A stretch of 39,212 nt of DNA from Acetobacteraceae bacterium (GTDB lineage: Bacteria; Pseudomonadota; Alphaproteobacteria; Acetobacterales; Acetobacteraceae). Where the stretch lies: contig JALHQB010000049.1 in assembly GCA_022842185.1 (NCBI GenBank), positions 1 to 39,212 on the forward strand. The letters are read 5' to 3'. The notes beneath the pieces were generated by a model. It saw only the letters and a program-made list of their open reading frames with translations, was not told the origin of the DNA and did no database searches. Position numbers and translations under genes: made by a program. Shown one piece after another: positions 7,537 to 15,394 of the stretch (its first letter is position 1; the number at the start of each line of letters is the position of its first letter).

Positions 7537-8448
7537 ATGGACATCGAGGAGCTTCGGACGTTTGTGGAGGTCGCGGATGCCGGCGGCGTTTCGGCGGCAG
7601 CACGCCGGCTCGGCATCGCCAAATCGGTCGTCAGTCGGCGGCTTCTCCGGCTGGAGGAGGACCTCGGCGTCCAACTTCTCGCACGAACAACCCGCGGCGC
7701 CGCCTTGACGGAAGCCGGCACCACGTTCCGGGACCATGCCGCCAGAATTTGTGCCGAGATCGATGCGGCCAAGGAAACGATCCTGCCTGCCGGCGACCTC
7801 CGGGGCAGATTACGGATCGCGGCGCCGCTTTCATTCGGCCCGACCCACTTCGCTCCCGTGCTCGCAGACATGGCGCGACGCCACCCCCAGCTGCACATCC
7901 ACGCCTGCTACACGGACCGCTTCGTTGATCTCATCAGCGAAGGGTATGATTGCGCGATACGGGTCGGCTATCTTCAGGACTCAAACCTGCTCGCGAGGCG
8001 CATCGGCCCGCTCTACGGGAAGCTGGTCGCAAGCCCGGACTACATCAGGGAACATGGAGCGCCCGAATCGATTGAGGAACTCGCTGTCCATTCGGCCCTC
8101 ATGCAGGGCACGGAGGCATGGCAGCTGATGGATGGCGACAGGATCGTCACGGTCCGTCCGCAGGGGCGCTTCAAAGCCGACAATGGCACCGCCCTCGTCG
8201 CTGCTGCGATGGCAGGGCTAGGGATCGCCTACCTGCCAGATGGCCTCACCGACGACCATGTGGCATCCGGTGCGCTGGTGCCGGTGATGACCCGCCATCC
8301 CCCACCTCCGGCAGGGATTCATGTCATCCGCCCGCCAGGTCAGCATCCGGCGCGCAAGGTGCGGGTCCTGACCGACATGCTGATCGCCTGTTTCGACAAG
8401 ACCATGCAGCCTGCGGACGACGCGCCGGCGTCGGTCCGCCGGACCTGA
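7537..8448 (+). CDS. LysR-family transcriptional regulator
   Basis: 303 residues. The N-terminal winged helix-turn-helix is clear (MDIEELRTFVEVADAGG, AARRLGIAKSVVSRRL, RLEEDLGVQLLARTTRG), followed by a periplasmic-binding-type effector domain (LRIAAPLSFGP ... GYDCAIRVG). It closely follows the CrgA/AaeR-like group in layout. It is divergent from the YcaC-like hydrolase and upstream of the flavin reductase-like gene, so it may control one or both. The ATG at 7537 places the helix-turn-helix at the normal position. Confidence 0.95.
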   Translation: MDIEELRTFVEVADAGGVSAAARRLGIAKSVVSRRLLRLEEDLGVQLLARTTRGAALTEAGTTFRDHAARICAEIDAAKETILPAGDLRGRLRIAAPLSFGPTHFAPVLADMARRHPQLHIHACYTDRFVDLISEGYDCAIRVGYLQDSNLLARRIGPLYGKLVASPDYIREHGAPESIEELAVHSALMQGTEAWQLMDGDRIVTVRPQGRFKADNGTALVAAAMAGLGIAYLPDGLTDDHVASGALVPVMTRHPPPPAGIHVIRPPGQHPARKVRVLTDMLIACFDKTMQPADDAPASVRRT

Positions 8449-8541
8449 TGAGGATGATGCATGCGTGCATGGCCCGGCCCATCTATTCCGCGATCCTCGG
8501 AAGCGTTGTCGGGCGCGCCTGGAACGGACGGAGGGCTCAAG

Positions 8542-9105
8542 GTGACGCGATTGCCGAAAAGGGTCGACTTTCCGGTGAGCGACGTCCGCCGCTACCTTGA
8601 ACCGGGACCGATCATCCTCGTCTCGTCCCGGCGGCGCGATGAGACCAACATAATGACGCTGGGCTGGCACACGGTGCTGGAATTCTCGCCATCCCTGGTC
8701 GGGCTGATGATCTCATCCGCCAATCACAGTCACCGCATGATCCGCGACAGCGGCGAATGCGTCATCAACCTGCCGACCACGGCGTTGACCGACACGGTGG
8801 TCCGCATTGGCAATTCGACCGGGGCGGAGATCGACAAGTTCGCCGCTTTCGGCCTGACAGCCATAAACGCCGAAACGGTGCAGGCACCGCTGATCGGCGA
8901 ATGCCACGCCTGCTTCGAATGCCGCCTGCATGATGATGCGCTGGTGGAGCGCTACAATTTTTTCATTTTCGAGGTCGTGCGGGCGCAGGTCGCGACGTCG
9001 CCGAAACACCCCGAGACCTTGCACTATACTGGCGACGGCCGGTTCATGGTGTCCGGCAGGATGATAAGCCGCCGGTCGCAGTTCCGGCCGGAGATGCTTG
9101 GCTGA
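8542..9105 (+). CDS. Flavin reductase-like (DIM6/NTAB) FMN-binding protein
   Basis: 187 residues from a GTG at 8542, chosen because GGAGGG lies 7 bases upstream; an ATG at 8461 would add 27 residues of low-complexity sequence. The FMN-binding split-barrel is recognisable in PIILVSSRRRDETNIMTLGW, followed by SPSLVGLMIS and GECVINLP. Members reduce free flavin or bind FMN for a partner oxygenase, but no oxygenase is adjacent. The stop lies 7 bases from the end of the convergent ClC gene. Confidence 0.88.
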   Translation: MTRLPKRVDFPVSDVRRYLEPGPIILVSSRRRDETNIMTLGWHTVLEFSPSLVGLMISSANHSHRMIRDSGECVINLPTTALTDTVVRIGNSTGAEIDKFAAFGLTAINAETVQAPLIGECHACFECRLHDDALVERYNFFIFEVVRAQVATSPKHPETLHYTGDGRFMVSGRMISRRSQFRPEMLG

Positions 9106-9112
9106 GAGGGGT

Positions 9113-10441
9113 TCACGCTTCCCCCTCATGGCCCCGGCCCGCCCAGCGATCGCACAACCGCGCCGTCGCACTCGCCAGCACCACCGCCACCAGCAGCGGC
9201 ACGGCGAAATCATGATCCGCGCCGGTGAACTCGAAGCCGAGGATGATCGCGGTCAGCGGCATCCGCTGCGACACGGCGAGGAAGGCGACGGCGCCGACCA
9301 GGGCGAAGGCTGGCTCCCCGGCGGCCGACGGCCACCACAGGCTCCACCCCGCCCCCATCAGCACCCCCGCCAGGGCGCCGATCGACATCCCAGGCGTCAG
9401 CAACCCGCCCGCAGCACCGGCCCGCAGGGCGGCAGTTGTGGCGATCACCTTCAGCACCAGCAGCATCGCCGCCAGGCGCAGCCCGAGATCGCCTTCCAGC
9501 CCCAGCTGGATCGGCCCCTTCCCGTTGCCGGGCAGTTGCGGGAAGGCCATGGCCAGCAGCCCGATGCCGGTGAAGACGAGCAGGCAGGACGGGATGATCC
9601 CCGCGCCCCGCGGCGCCGCGGCCCTGGCGCGCTGCGCCAGCCGCGCGAAAGCCCAGCCGGCCACGCCGAACACCGGCCCGGTCGCCGCCGCCCAGGCCAC
9701 CAGCGACGCGCTGATGCCGATGCGCCGCAGATCGTACTGGTACAGGTCCCCCAGCCCGATCCAGGCGACGCAGGCCCCGATCACCGAGGCCGCCATGGCC
9801 GGGACCGCAACGGCCGGGGCGAAGCTGACCAGCAACACCTCCATCACGAAGATCGTCCCGCCCAGGGGCACGTTGTACACCGCCGCCAGCCCGGCCCCGG
9901 CGCCGCAGGCGACGACGATGCGCATCTCCTCCGCCGACAGGCCAAGGCGGCGGGCGATGGCGCTGGCCAGCAGCGCGCCCAGTTCACGCGGCGCCACCTC
10001 CCGCCCCAGCGGGGATCCGAGCGCCACGGTGACGATCTGCAGCAGGACGTGCCCCAGGGTCGCGCCGGCCGGCATGGACCTGGTGGGGTCCGCCACCGCA
10101 TCCGGGACCGAAACGAGCGCCCGGCCGAAGCGCCGCACCGCCCACCAGCCAAGCCCCGCCACGGCGCCGCAGGCCGCCAGCACCATCAGGCGACGATCGG
10201 GGGCGGCCTGCTGCACGCCGTCCAGGAAGCTCTCCCCGCCGACCAGGCGATCGAGACTGAAGCCATAGGCGAGGTGCTGGATGCCGTGCAGCAGCAGCGC
10301 GAGCGACAGGCCGGCCAGCCCGCCCGCGACGCCGGTCAGGGCGATGGCGAAGGGGTAGGCGAGGACCGGACGTGCGGGCGTCCTATGCGATTCATCGGTC
10401 AGGGCGAGTGCCTCCCGCACGCGCCGGCATCCCAGGAACAC
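9113..10441 (-). CDS. ClC-family chloride channel / H+-coupled anion exchanger
   Basis: 442 residues with about ten or more hydrophobic helices, as in ClC proteins. The anion pathway motifs are partly altered: GREVAP replaces GREGP but keeps the gating glutamate (residue 148), and the GxFxP motif reads GGLLTPG. The first motif, normally GSGIP, is not clear and may correspond to RSMPAG. This places it outside the best-studied E. coli ClcA group; exchange versus channel activity and preferred anion cannot be decided. It runs convergent to the flavin reductase and divergent from acpXL. Confidence 0.9.
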   Translation of the reverse strand: MFLGCRRVREALALTDESHRTPARPVLAYPFAIALTGVAGGLAGLSLALLLHGIQHLAYGFSLDRLVGGESFLDGVQQAAPDRRLMVLAACGAVAGLGWWAVRRFGRALVSVPDAVADPTRSMPAGATLGHVLLQIVTVALGSPLGREVAPRELGALLASAIARRLGLSAEEMRIVVACGAGAGLAAVYNVPLGGTIFVMEVLLVSFAPAVAVPAMAASVIGACVAWIGLGDLYQYDLRRIGISASLVAWAAATGPVFGVAGWAFARLAQRARAAAPRGAGIIPSCLLVFTGIGLLAMAFPQLPGNGKGPIQLGLEGDLGLRLAAMLLVLKVIATTAALRAGAAGGLLTPGMSIGALAGVLMGAGWSLWWPSAAGEPAFALVGAVAFLAVSQRMPLTAIILGFEFTGADHDFAVPLLVAVVLASATARLCDRWAGRGHEGEA

Positions 10442-10598
10442 GGCGGGCCGCCAGGGTCGGGGCGGATGCGGTCCGGGTCAACCGGCGGGCACCGGCATGC
10501 GCTGGCGGAACGGCACAACCTTGCCTTCCGCGTCCATTCGCGCCAAAGACGCCCCCCAATCCCTTTCCCCACCCCGGCTTCCCCACGGAGGGCCACCC

Positions 10599-10880
10599 AT
10601 GGCCTCGTCCTTCGACCGCATCGCCGACATCATCGCCGAGAACAGCGAGGTCGAGCGTGACAAGATCCTGCCCGACAGCCATGTCATCAATGACCTTGGC
10701 ATCGACAGCCTGGATTTCCTCGACATCGTCTTCGCCATCGACAAGGCCTTCGGCATCAAGGTCCCGGTCGAGGCCTGGACGCAGGAAGTCAATGCCGGCA
10801 CGGCGCCCGCCGAGCAGTACTTCGTCATGAAGAACCTCGCCGCGCGCATCGACGAACTGGTCGCCGCCAAGGGCGGCTGA
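10599..10880 (+). CDS. acpXL: Specialised acyl carrier protein AcpXL
   Basis: 93 residues; Ser37 in [17 protein letters not shown] is the 4'-phosphopantetheine site. The wording, including WTQEVN and [16 protein letters not shown], closely resembles rhizobial AcpXL, which carries the very-long-chain fatty acid (27-hydroxyoctacosanoate type) destined for lipid A, rather than housekeeping AcpP. ACGGAGGG precedes the ATG at 10599; a longer frame from 10497 is not needed. It is the first gene of a set whose order matches the rhizobial acpXL-lpxXL cluster. Confidence 0.93.
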   Translation: MASSFDRIADIIAENSEVERDKILPDSHVINDLGIDSLDFLDIVFAIDKAFGIKVPVEAWTQEVNAGTAPAEQYFVMKNLAARIDELVAAKGG

Positions 10881-10891
10881 GACAGGGCGTC

Positions 10892-11338
10892 ATGCGCCTC
10901 GAATACTTCCAGATGATCGACCGCGTCGCTTCGCTCGAAGCCGAGGCGATCGTGGTCGAGAGCACCATCCCCGAGGTCTCCCCGGTGTTTGAGGGCCATT
11001 TCCCCGGCTACCCGCTGATGCCGGGCGTGCTGCTGGTGGAAACCATGGCGCAGGCCTCCGGCTGGCTGTTGCTGTCGCTTCTGAAATTCGAACGCATGCC
11101 CTTCCTGATGGGGGTGAAGGAAGCGAAGTTCCGCTCCTTCATCGGTCCCGGCACCAAAGTCACGGTGCACGCACAGCGCATCCATGACGGGTCGGGCTAT
11201 GCCGTCACCAAGGCGCGCATCGAAGCCGCCGGCAAGCGCATCTGCGACGCGGAGCTGACCTTGCGCATCATGGACTTCCCCGCCCCGGAACTCGCCGCGG
11301 CCATGCGTGGCCGTGGGCAGGAGCTTGGCCTCGCATGA
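10892..11338 (+). CDS. fabZXL: 3-hydroxyacyl-ACP dehydratase, FabZ-type (FabZXL)
   Basis: 148 residues with a hot-dog fold. The active-site histidine is in EGHFPGYPLMPGV (His36) and the acidic partner in LLVETMAQ (Glu50). It should remove water from 3-hydroxyacyl-AcpXL during chain elongation. It starts 11 bases after acpXL and ends in an ATGA overlap with the next ketosynthase gene, implying one translationally coupled operon. Confidence 0.9.
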   Translation: MRLEYFQMIDRVASLEAEAIVVESTIPEVSPVFEGHFPGYPLMPGVLLVETMAQASGWLLLSLLKFERMPFLMGVKEAKFRSFIGPGTKVTVHAQRIHDGSGYAVTKARIEAAGKRICDAELTLRIMDFPAPELAAAMRGRGQELGLA

Positions 11339-12510
11339 CGAAGCAGGACGTCGTCATCACCGGCATCGGGCTGGTCTCTTCCCTCGGCGAGGGGCCGGAC
11401 GCGCATTGGTCCGTGCTGTCGCAGCCCGGCGCCACCCCGGTGGTCGATGAGACCGCCTTCGCGCCATACCCCGTGCACCCGCTGCCGGCCCTGACCTTGG
11501 ACTCGCAGATCCCCAAGAAGGGTGACCAGCGGCAGATGGAACCCTGGCAGCGGCTGGGCACCTATGCCGCCGGCCTCGCCATCGACCAGGCCGGCGCGCG
11601 CGGGCTGGTCTCCGACATGCACCTGATCGTCGCCGCCGGCGGCGGGGAGCGTGACGTCGCCGTCGATGAGGCGATGGCGACGGCCTATTGCGCGGTGCCC
11701 GCCGAGGAAGCCGGCCGCGCGCTGAACGAAATGCTGGCGACCGAGCTGCGCCCGACGCTGTTCCTCGCGCAGCTGTCGAACCTGCTCGCCGGCAACATCT
11801 CGATCGTCCATGGCGTGACCGGGTCGTCCCGCACCTTCATGGGGGAAGAAGCCGCGGCGGCCGATGCCGTGCGGATCGCCGCCGCGCGGCTGGCCGAAGG
11901 CCGCGGCGGCATCGCCCTGGTGGGGGGTGCCTATGCGTCCCAGCGCTGGGACCTGGTGCTGCTGTATGGCGCGGGCCATGCGCTGTGGCGCGGCCCCTTC
12001 GCGCCGGTGTCGGCACGGGATGGCACGGGCGGCTTCGTCGGCGGGGCGCTCGGCGCCTTCCTGGTGCTGGAGACCGCCGAACACGCCGCCGCGCGCGGCG
12101 CAACGCCGCTGGCCAGGCTGGCCGGCGTCGCCACCGACGCGATGCATGCACGGGCCGGGACATCCGCCGCGACCGCCGCGGCGCTGTGGCAGAAGCTCGG
12201 CGCGCCCGCCGGCGGGCTTGGCGTATTGTCCGGCATGACCGGCGTGGCCGAGGCACGCGGCGAGGAGGACGCCTTCCTCGCCGGCCTGGATGCCGCCGCG
12301 GTGCGGCGCACCGGGTCACTGCTCGGCCATGGCGTCGAAGCGAGTTTCCCCGCCAATGTCGCGCTCGGTGCGCTGGCCTTGTCACGGGGCGGCTTTTTCC
12401 CCGCCATGGACCCGGCCGATGCCGGGGATGGGCCGGTCGAACGCATCCTGGTCACCGGCTTCGGCCAGTGGCGCGGGGAAGCCCTCGCCCTTCTGGAGCG
12501 CGTGGCATGA
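11335..12510 (+). CDS. fabF2XL: Ketosynthase-like protein lacking the active-site cysteine (FabF2XL position)
   Basis: 391 residues with the thiolase-fold frame of beta-ketoacyl-ACP synthases (VVITGIGLVSSLGEG at the start, VLVTGFGQW-like end). Where active enzymes have TACATG, it reads VHGVTGSS, so the cysteine aligns with Gly160. The AHGT histidine motif is also missing; only the last histidine motif (LLGHGVEASF) remains. It is therefore probably not a condensing enzyme itself, but may pair with the next gene product as a chain-length or structural partner, as KS-beta subunits do in type II polyketide systems. ATGA overlaps join it to both neighbours. Confidence 0.85.
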   Translation: MTKQDVVITGIGLVSSLGEGPDAHWSVLSQPGATPVVDETAFAPYPVHPLPALTLDSQIPKKGDQRQMEPWQRLGTYAAGLAIDQAGARGLVSDMHLIVAAGGGERDVAVDEAMATAYCAVPAEEAGRALNEMLATELRPTLFLAQLSNLLAGNISIVHGVTGSSRTFMGEEAAAADAVRIAAARLAEGRGGIALVGGAYASQRWDLVLLYGAGHALWRGPFAPVSARDGTGGFVGGALGAFLVLETAEHAAARGATPLARLAGVATDAMHARAGTSAATAAALWQKLGAPAGGLGVLSGMTGVAEARGEEDAFLAGLDAAAVRRTGSLLGHGVEASFPANVALGALALSRGGFFPAMDPADAGDGPVERILVTGFGQWRGEALALLERVA

Positions 12511-13772
12511 AGGATCATCTCGGGCGTCCGCTGGTCGCCGTCACCGGCATCGGGCTGGTCACGCCGCTGGCCTGGGGGCGCGAAGCCACCTGGGCGGCGA
12601 TCGTCTCCGGCACATCCGGCATCTCCCGCATCCGGCGCTTCCCGGTGGACAAGCTGCGGACCACCATCGCCGGCACCGTCGAATTGCCGGAGGAAGCCGC
12701 GGGCGGCGCGATCGTCCCCTCCCCCATCCGAGTCGAGCGCATGGCGGCCGCGGCGGTCGAGGAAGCGCTGGCGCAGGCGGCGCTCGGCGAAGGCGGCGCC
12801 TTTCCGGGGCCGTTGATGGTCGGCATGCCGCCGGTCGAATACGAATGGCCGCAGCGTTTCGAACTCGCCCGCCAGGCCAATGGCGATGGCGGCTACGCGG
12901 CGGCGACCAAGGTCGCGACCGGGCGGCGCGACCTTTACGAGACCTTCCTGTTCGGCGGCGTCGGCGAACGCCTGGCCGCCCGCTTCGGCACGCGCGGCGC
13001 GCCGATCGCGCTGACCACGGCCTGCGCGACCGGCGCATCCGCCATCCAGATGGCGGTCGAGGCGATCCAGCGCGGCGAGGCCGATGCCGCGATCGCGCTC
13101 GGCGCCGATGGGTCGGTGCAGCCGGAGGCCGTGATCCGCTTCTCCTTGCTGTCCGCGCTGACCGCGCGCAATGACGACCCCGAGGGCGCATCCCGCCCCT
13201 TCGAGAAGACGCGCGATGGCTTCGTGATGAGCGAAGGCGCCGCGGCGCTGGTGCTGGAGAGCCTGGAGCATGCCCAGGCGCGCGGTGCGACGGTGCTGGG
13301 AATCGTTTCGGGCTGCGGCGAACGGGCGGACAGTTTTCACCGCACGCGGTCGAATCCGGACGGCCACGCCATCATCGGCGCGATGCGCAATGCCATCGAT
13401 GATGCGGGGCTGACACCGGCCGATATCGGCTATGTCAACGCGCACGGCACCAGCACGCCAGAGAACGACAAGATGGAGACGCTGGGGATGCGCGCCGTGT
13501 TCGGCGATGCGCCGCCGCCGATCTCATCCAACAAGTCGATGCTCGGGCACACGCTGTCGGCGGCCGGGGCGATCGAGGCGGCCTTGTCGCTGCTGACCAT
13601 CCGCGACCAGGTGCTGCCGCCGACGATCAATCATCGTGAACCCGATCCGGCGATCACGCTGGATGTCGTGCCGAATGTGGCGCGCAAGGTGTCCGGGGTG
13701 CGGCATGTGCTGTCAAACTCGTTCGGGTTCGGTGGGCAGAATGTGTGCCTCGTGGTGAGTGCGGCGCCTTAA
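12507..13772 (+). CDS. fabF1XL: Beta-ketoacyl-ACP synthase II type (FabF1XL)
   Basis: 421 residues with the complete Cys-His-His set: Cys173 in TTACATGAS, His313 in NAHGTSTPEND and His348 in NKSMLGHT. It should condense malonyl-ACP with the growing chain, here presumably on AcpXL to reach very long chain length. Its start overlaps the stop of the cysteine-less partner (ATGA), so the two proteins are likely made in similar amounts. Downstream lies the hairpin repeat block rather than the next operon gene. Confidence 0.93.
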   Translation: MKDHLGRPLVAVTGIGLVTPLAWGREATWAAIVSGTSGISRIRRFPVDKLRTTIAGTVELPEEAAGGAIVPSPIRVERMAAAAVEEALAQAALGEGGAFPGPLMVGMPPVEYEWPQRFELARQANGDGGYAAATKVATGRRDLYETFLFGGVGERLAARFGTRGAPIALTTACATGASAIQMAVEAIQRGEADAAIALGADGSVQPEAVIRFSLLSALTARNDDPEGASRPFEKTRDGFVMSEGAAALVLESLEHAQARGATVLGIVSGCGERADSFHRTRSNPDGHAIIGAMRNAIDDAGLTPADIGYVNAHGTSTPENDKMETLGMRAVFGDAPPPISSNKSMLGHTLSAAGAIEAALSLLTIRDQVLPPTINHREPDPAITLDVVPNVARKVSGVRHVLSNSFGFGGQNVCLVVSAAP

Positions 13773-13783
13773 GGCATTCGGGA

Positions 13784-13996
13784 CTGGAGGGGCGCTGCCC
13801 CTCCAGACCACCCCGCCAGGGACCAACGGGTCCCTGGACCGCGGGACCTTGGCGTTTGTCGCGCAGGGCGTTCCTAGACCAGAAACGTGCATTCGTTCTG
13901 GCACCGACCGCCGGCGTCCAGCACCAAGTGGGGGTTTCCAAAGGCCTTAAGCCTTTGGTGGGGTGAGGTTTGGAGAGGGGCGACGCCCCTCTCCAA
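13784..13996 (+). repeat. Dispersed four-hairpin element, copy A (family 1)
   Basis: In order: hairpin 1 CTGGAGGGGC-GCT-GCCCCTCCAG (13784-13806); linker with CCACCCCG; hairpin 2 CCAGGGACC-AACG-GGTCCCTGG (13816-13837); about 100 bases with GGCACCGACCGCCGGCGT; hairpin 3 CCAAAGGC-CTTAA-GCCTTTGG (13938-13958); linker TGGGGTGAGG; hairpin 4 with a 12-bp stem, TTGGAGAGGGGC (13970-13996). The right half is the inverse of the left in layout, so the ends act as terminal inverted repeats. The copy at 37147-37371 is similar along its whole length in opposite orientation. It starts 11 bases after the fabF1XL stop codon. Confidence 0.85.
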
Positions 13997-14033
13997 GGCG
14001 TGCCATCGCCATATATCGGGCGCCGCCACCCCA

Positions 14034-14055
14034 CCAGGAGGCAACGGCCTCCTGG
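14034..14055 (+). repeat. Variant of element hairpin 2 with compensated stem changes
   Basis: CCAGGAGGC-AACG-GCCTCCTGG. It keeps the AACG loop and the CCACCCCA lead-in of hairpin 2 in copy A, while three stem positions differ on each side in a way that preserves pairing. Confidence 0.7.
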
Positions 14056-14099
14056 ACCGAGATCAAGGGGTGCCGGGCCCGTTGCCAGCCGCCCCTTTG

Positions 14100-14280
14100 C
14101 AACCAAGGGTAGCGAAATTCCATAAATCATGTCGGTTTTGGACAAATTCCCGGCTCCAGCAGAGCGCAGGACACAGTTTATCGCCGTGATAATATTCCTA
14201 TAATTTGAACCGCCACGCAAAGCAAGTGTCCCGCTGGGCACGACGCCGCGCGCCCCTTATAGAAACCCTCGTCCCCGCTT
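14100..14280. other. AT-richer gene-free island inside the lipid A cluster
   Basis: Lower GC than anything nearby, including TAAATCATG and GATAATATTCCTATAATTTG. No reading frame looks real. It may hold a promoter for adh2XL-lpxXL; a TATAAT lies at 14199-14204 but no good -35 box is seen 17 bases upstream. Confidence 0.4.
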
Positions 14281-14298
14281 GGCGCCATGGTGAGGTGT

Positions 14299-14352
14299 CC
14301 AGAGGCCTTTAGGCCTTTGGCGGGGTGGCTTGGAGGGGCGGCGCCCCTCCAA
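14299..14352 (+). repeat. Right-end fragment of the hairpin element
   Basis: A hairpin CCAGAGGCC-TTTA-GGCCTTTGG with one G-T pair (14299-14320), linker CGGGGTGGC, then TTGGAGGGGC-GGC-GCCCCTCCAA (14330-14352). The reverse complement of 14318-14352 matches 26911-26945 at 34 of 35 positions. It ends 19 bases before the adh2XL start codon, so it lies in that gene's leader. Confidence 0.85.
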
Positions 14353-14371
14353 TACTCACTGACAGGACCCC

Positions 14372-15394
14372 ATGCGCGCACTCCGCCTCCATGCCGACCG
14401 CGACCTCCGCCTTGAGGATGTCCCTGCCCCGCCCCCCCCGGCCCCGGGCGAAGTGACGCTGCGCATCCACGCCGTCGCGCTGAACCACATCGATGTGTGG
14501 GGCTTCCGCGGCATGGCCTTCGCCAAGCGTGAGATGCCCTTGATCGTCGGCGCCGAGGCGGTGGGCGAGGTGGTCGCCGTGGGCCAGGGCGTGACGGATT
14601 GGAAGGTTGGCGACCGCGCCGCGCCGTATGGCGCGCTGACCTGCGGCACGTGCCGCCGTTGCCTGGCCGGGCAGGACAACCTGTGTGAGGACGTCCGCGG
14701 CGTGAAGGGCTTCCATGTCGGTGGCTTCGCCTGCGAGCTGGTGAACCAGGAGGCGCGGCTGCTGGTGCGCGTGCCGGACGGGATCACCTGGGATGACGCC
14801 GCCTGCGGAGCGATCACCTTTTCCACCGTCGAGCACATGCTGTTCGACAATGCGAAGCTGGAGAAGGGCGAGACGATTTTGGTGCACGCCGCCGGGTCGG
14901 GCATCGGCACGGTGGCGGTGCGAATTGCCAAGGATCTCGGCTGCACGGTGATCGCGACCGCCGGCGATGACGAGAAATGCGCGAAGGCCAAGGCGCTGGG
15001 CGCCGACATCGTCGTGAATTATTCCACGCAGAACTTCCCGACCGTGGCGCGGCGCGCGACGGGGAAGGTCGGTGTCGATGTGGTGTTCGAGCATGTGGGC
15101 GCCTCCACCTGGGCGGGCAGCCTGCTGTCGCTGCGCATGGGCGGGCGGCTGGTGACCTGCGGGTCCACCAGCGGTGTTTCCGCCGAGACCAACCTGATGA
15201 TGATCTTTCAGCGGCAGTTGCGGATCTTCGGGTCGTTCGGCGCGTCGATGCGCAACATCGCCGATGGCTACGCCAAGATGGCGCGCGGCATCCTGCCGGT
15301 GCTCGATACGGTGTTGCCGGTGGAACGCTTCACGGAAGGGCTCGACCGGCTGGAAAGCCGGCGCGTCTTCGGGAAGATCGTTGTTACGCTTTAA
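14372..15394 (+). CDS. adh2XL: Zinc-type alcohol dehydrogenase / quinone reductase family (Adh2XL position)
   Basis: 340 residues of the medium-chain dehydrogenase superfamily. The structural zinc cysteines are present (CGTCRRCLAGQDNLC) and the nucleotide-binding motif is HAAGSGIGTVAVRIAK. In rhizobia a dehydrogenase gene occupies this place before lpxXL; its exact step in making the hydroxylated long acyl chain is not settled. The gene overlaps the acyltransferase frame by 14 bases. It is separated from fabF1XL by about 600 bases of repeats, so it may have its own promoter. Confidence 0.88.
   Translation: MRALRLHADRDLRLEDVPAPPPPAPGEVTLRIHAVALNHIDVWGFRGMAFAKREMPLIVGAEAVGEVVAVGQGVTDWKVGDRAAPYGALTCGTCRRCLAGQDNLCEDVRGVKGFHVGGFACELVNQEARLLVRVPDGITWDDAACGAITFSTVEHMLFDNAKLEKGETILVHAAGSGIGTVAVRIAKDLGCTVIATAGDDEKCAKAKALGADIVVNYSTQNFPTVARRATGKVGVDVVFEHVGASTWAGSLLSLRMGGRLVTCGSTSGVSAETNLMMIFQRQLRIFGSFGASMRNIADGYAKMARGILPVLDTVLPVERFTEGLDRLESRRVFGKIVVTL

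Noticed and set aside
13784..14055. CRISPR-like array suggested by several regularly spaced palindromes
   Set aside because: The hairpins differ from one another, spacing is irregular, there are no repeated identical units with unique spacers, and no cas gene is present.
14199..14204. TATAAT as a sigma-70 -10 box for adh2XL
   Set aside because: No reasonable -35 sequence at 16-18 bases and the start codon is 170 bases away with hairpins between; kept only as a remark on the AT-rich island.
13654..14241. Open frames on both strands across the hairpin repeats (also at 36870-37577 and 26709-27029)
   Set aside because: They translate the repeat itself, giving recurring segments such as LEGRCPS and PPRQGPTGPWT in any orientation; no ribosome site and no homologous domain.
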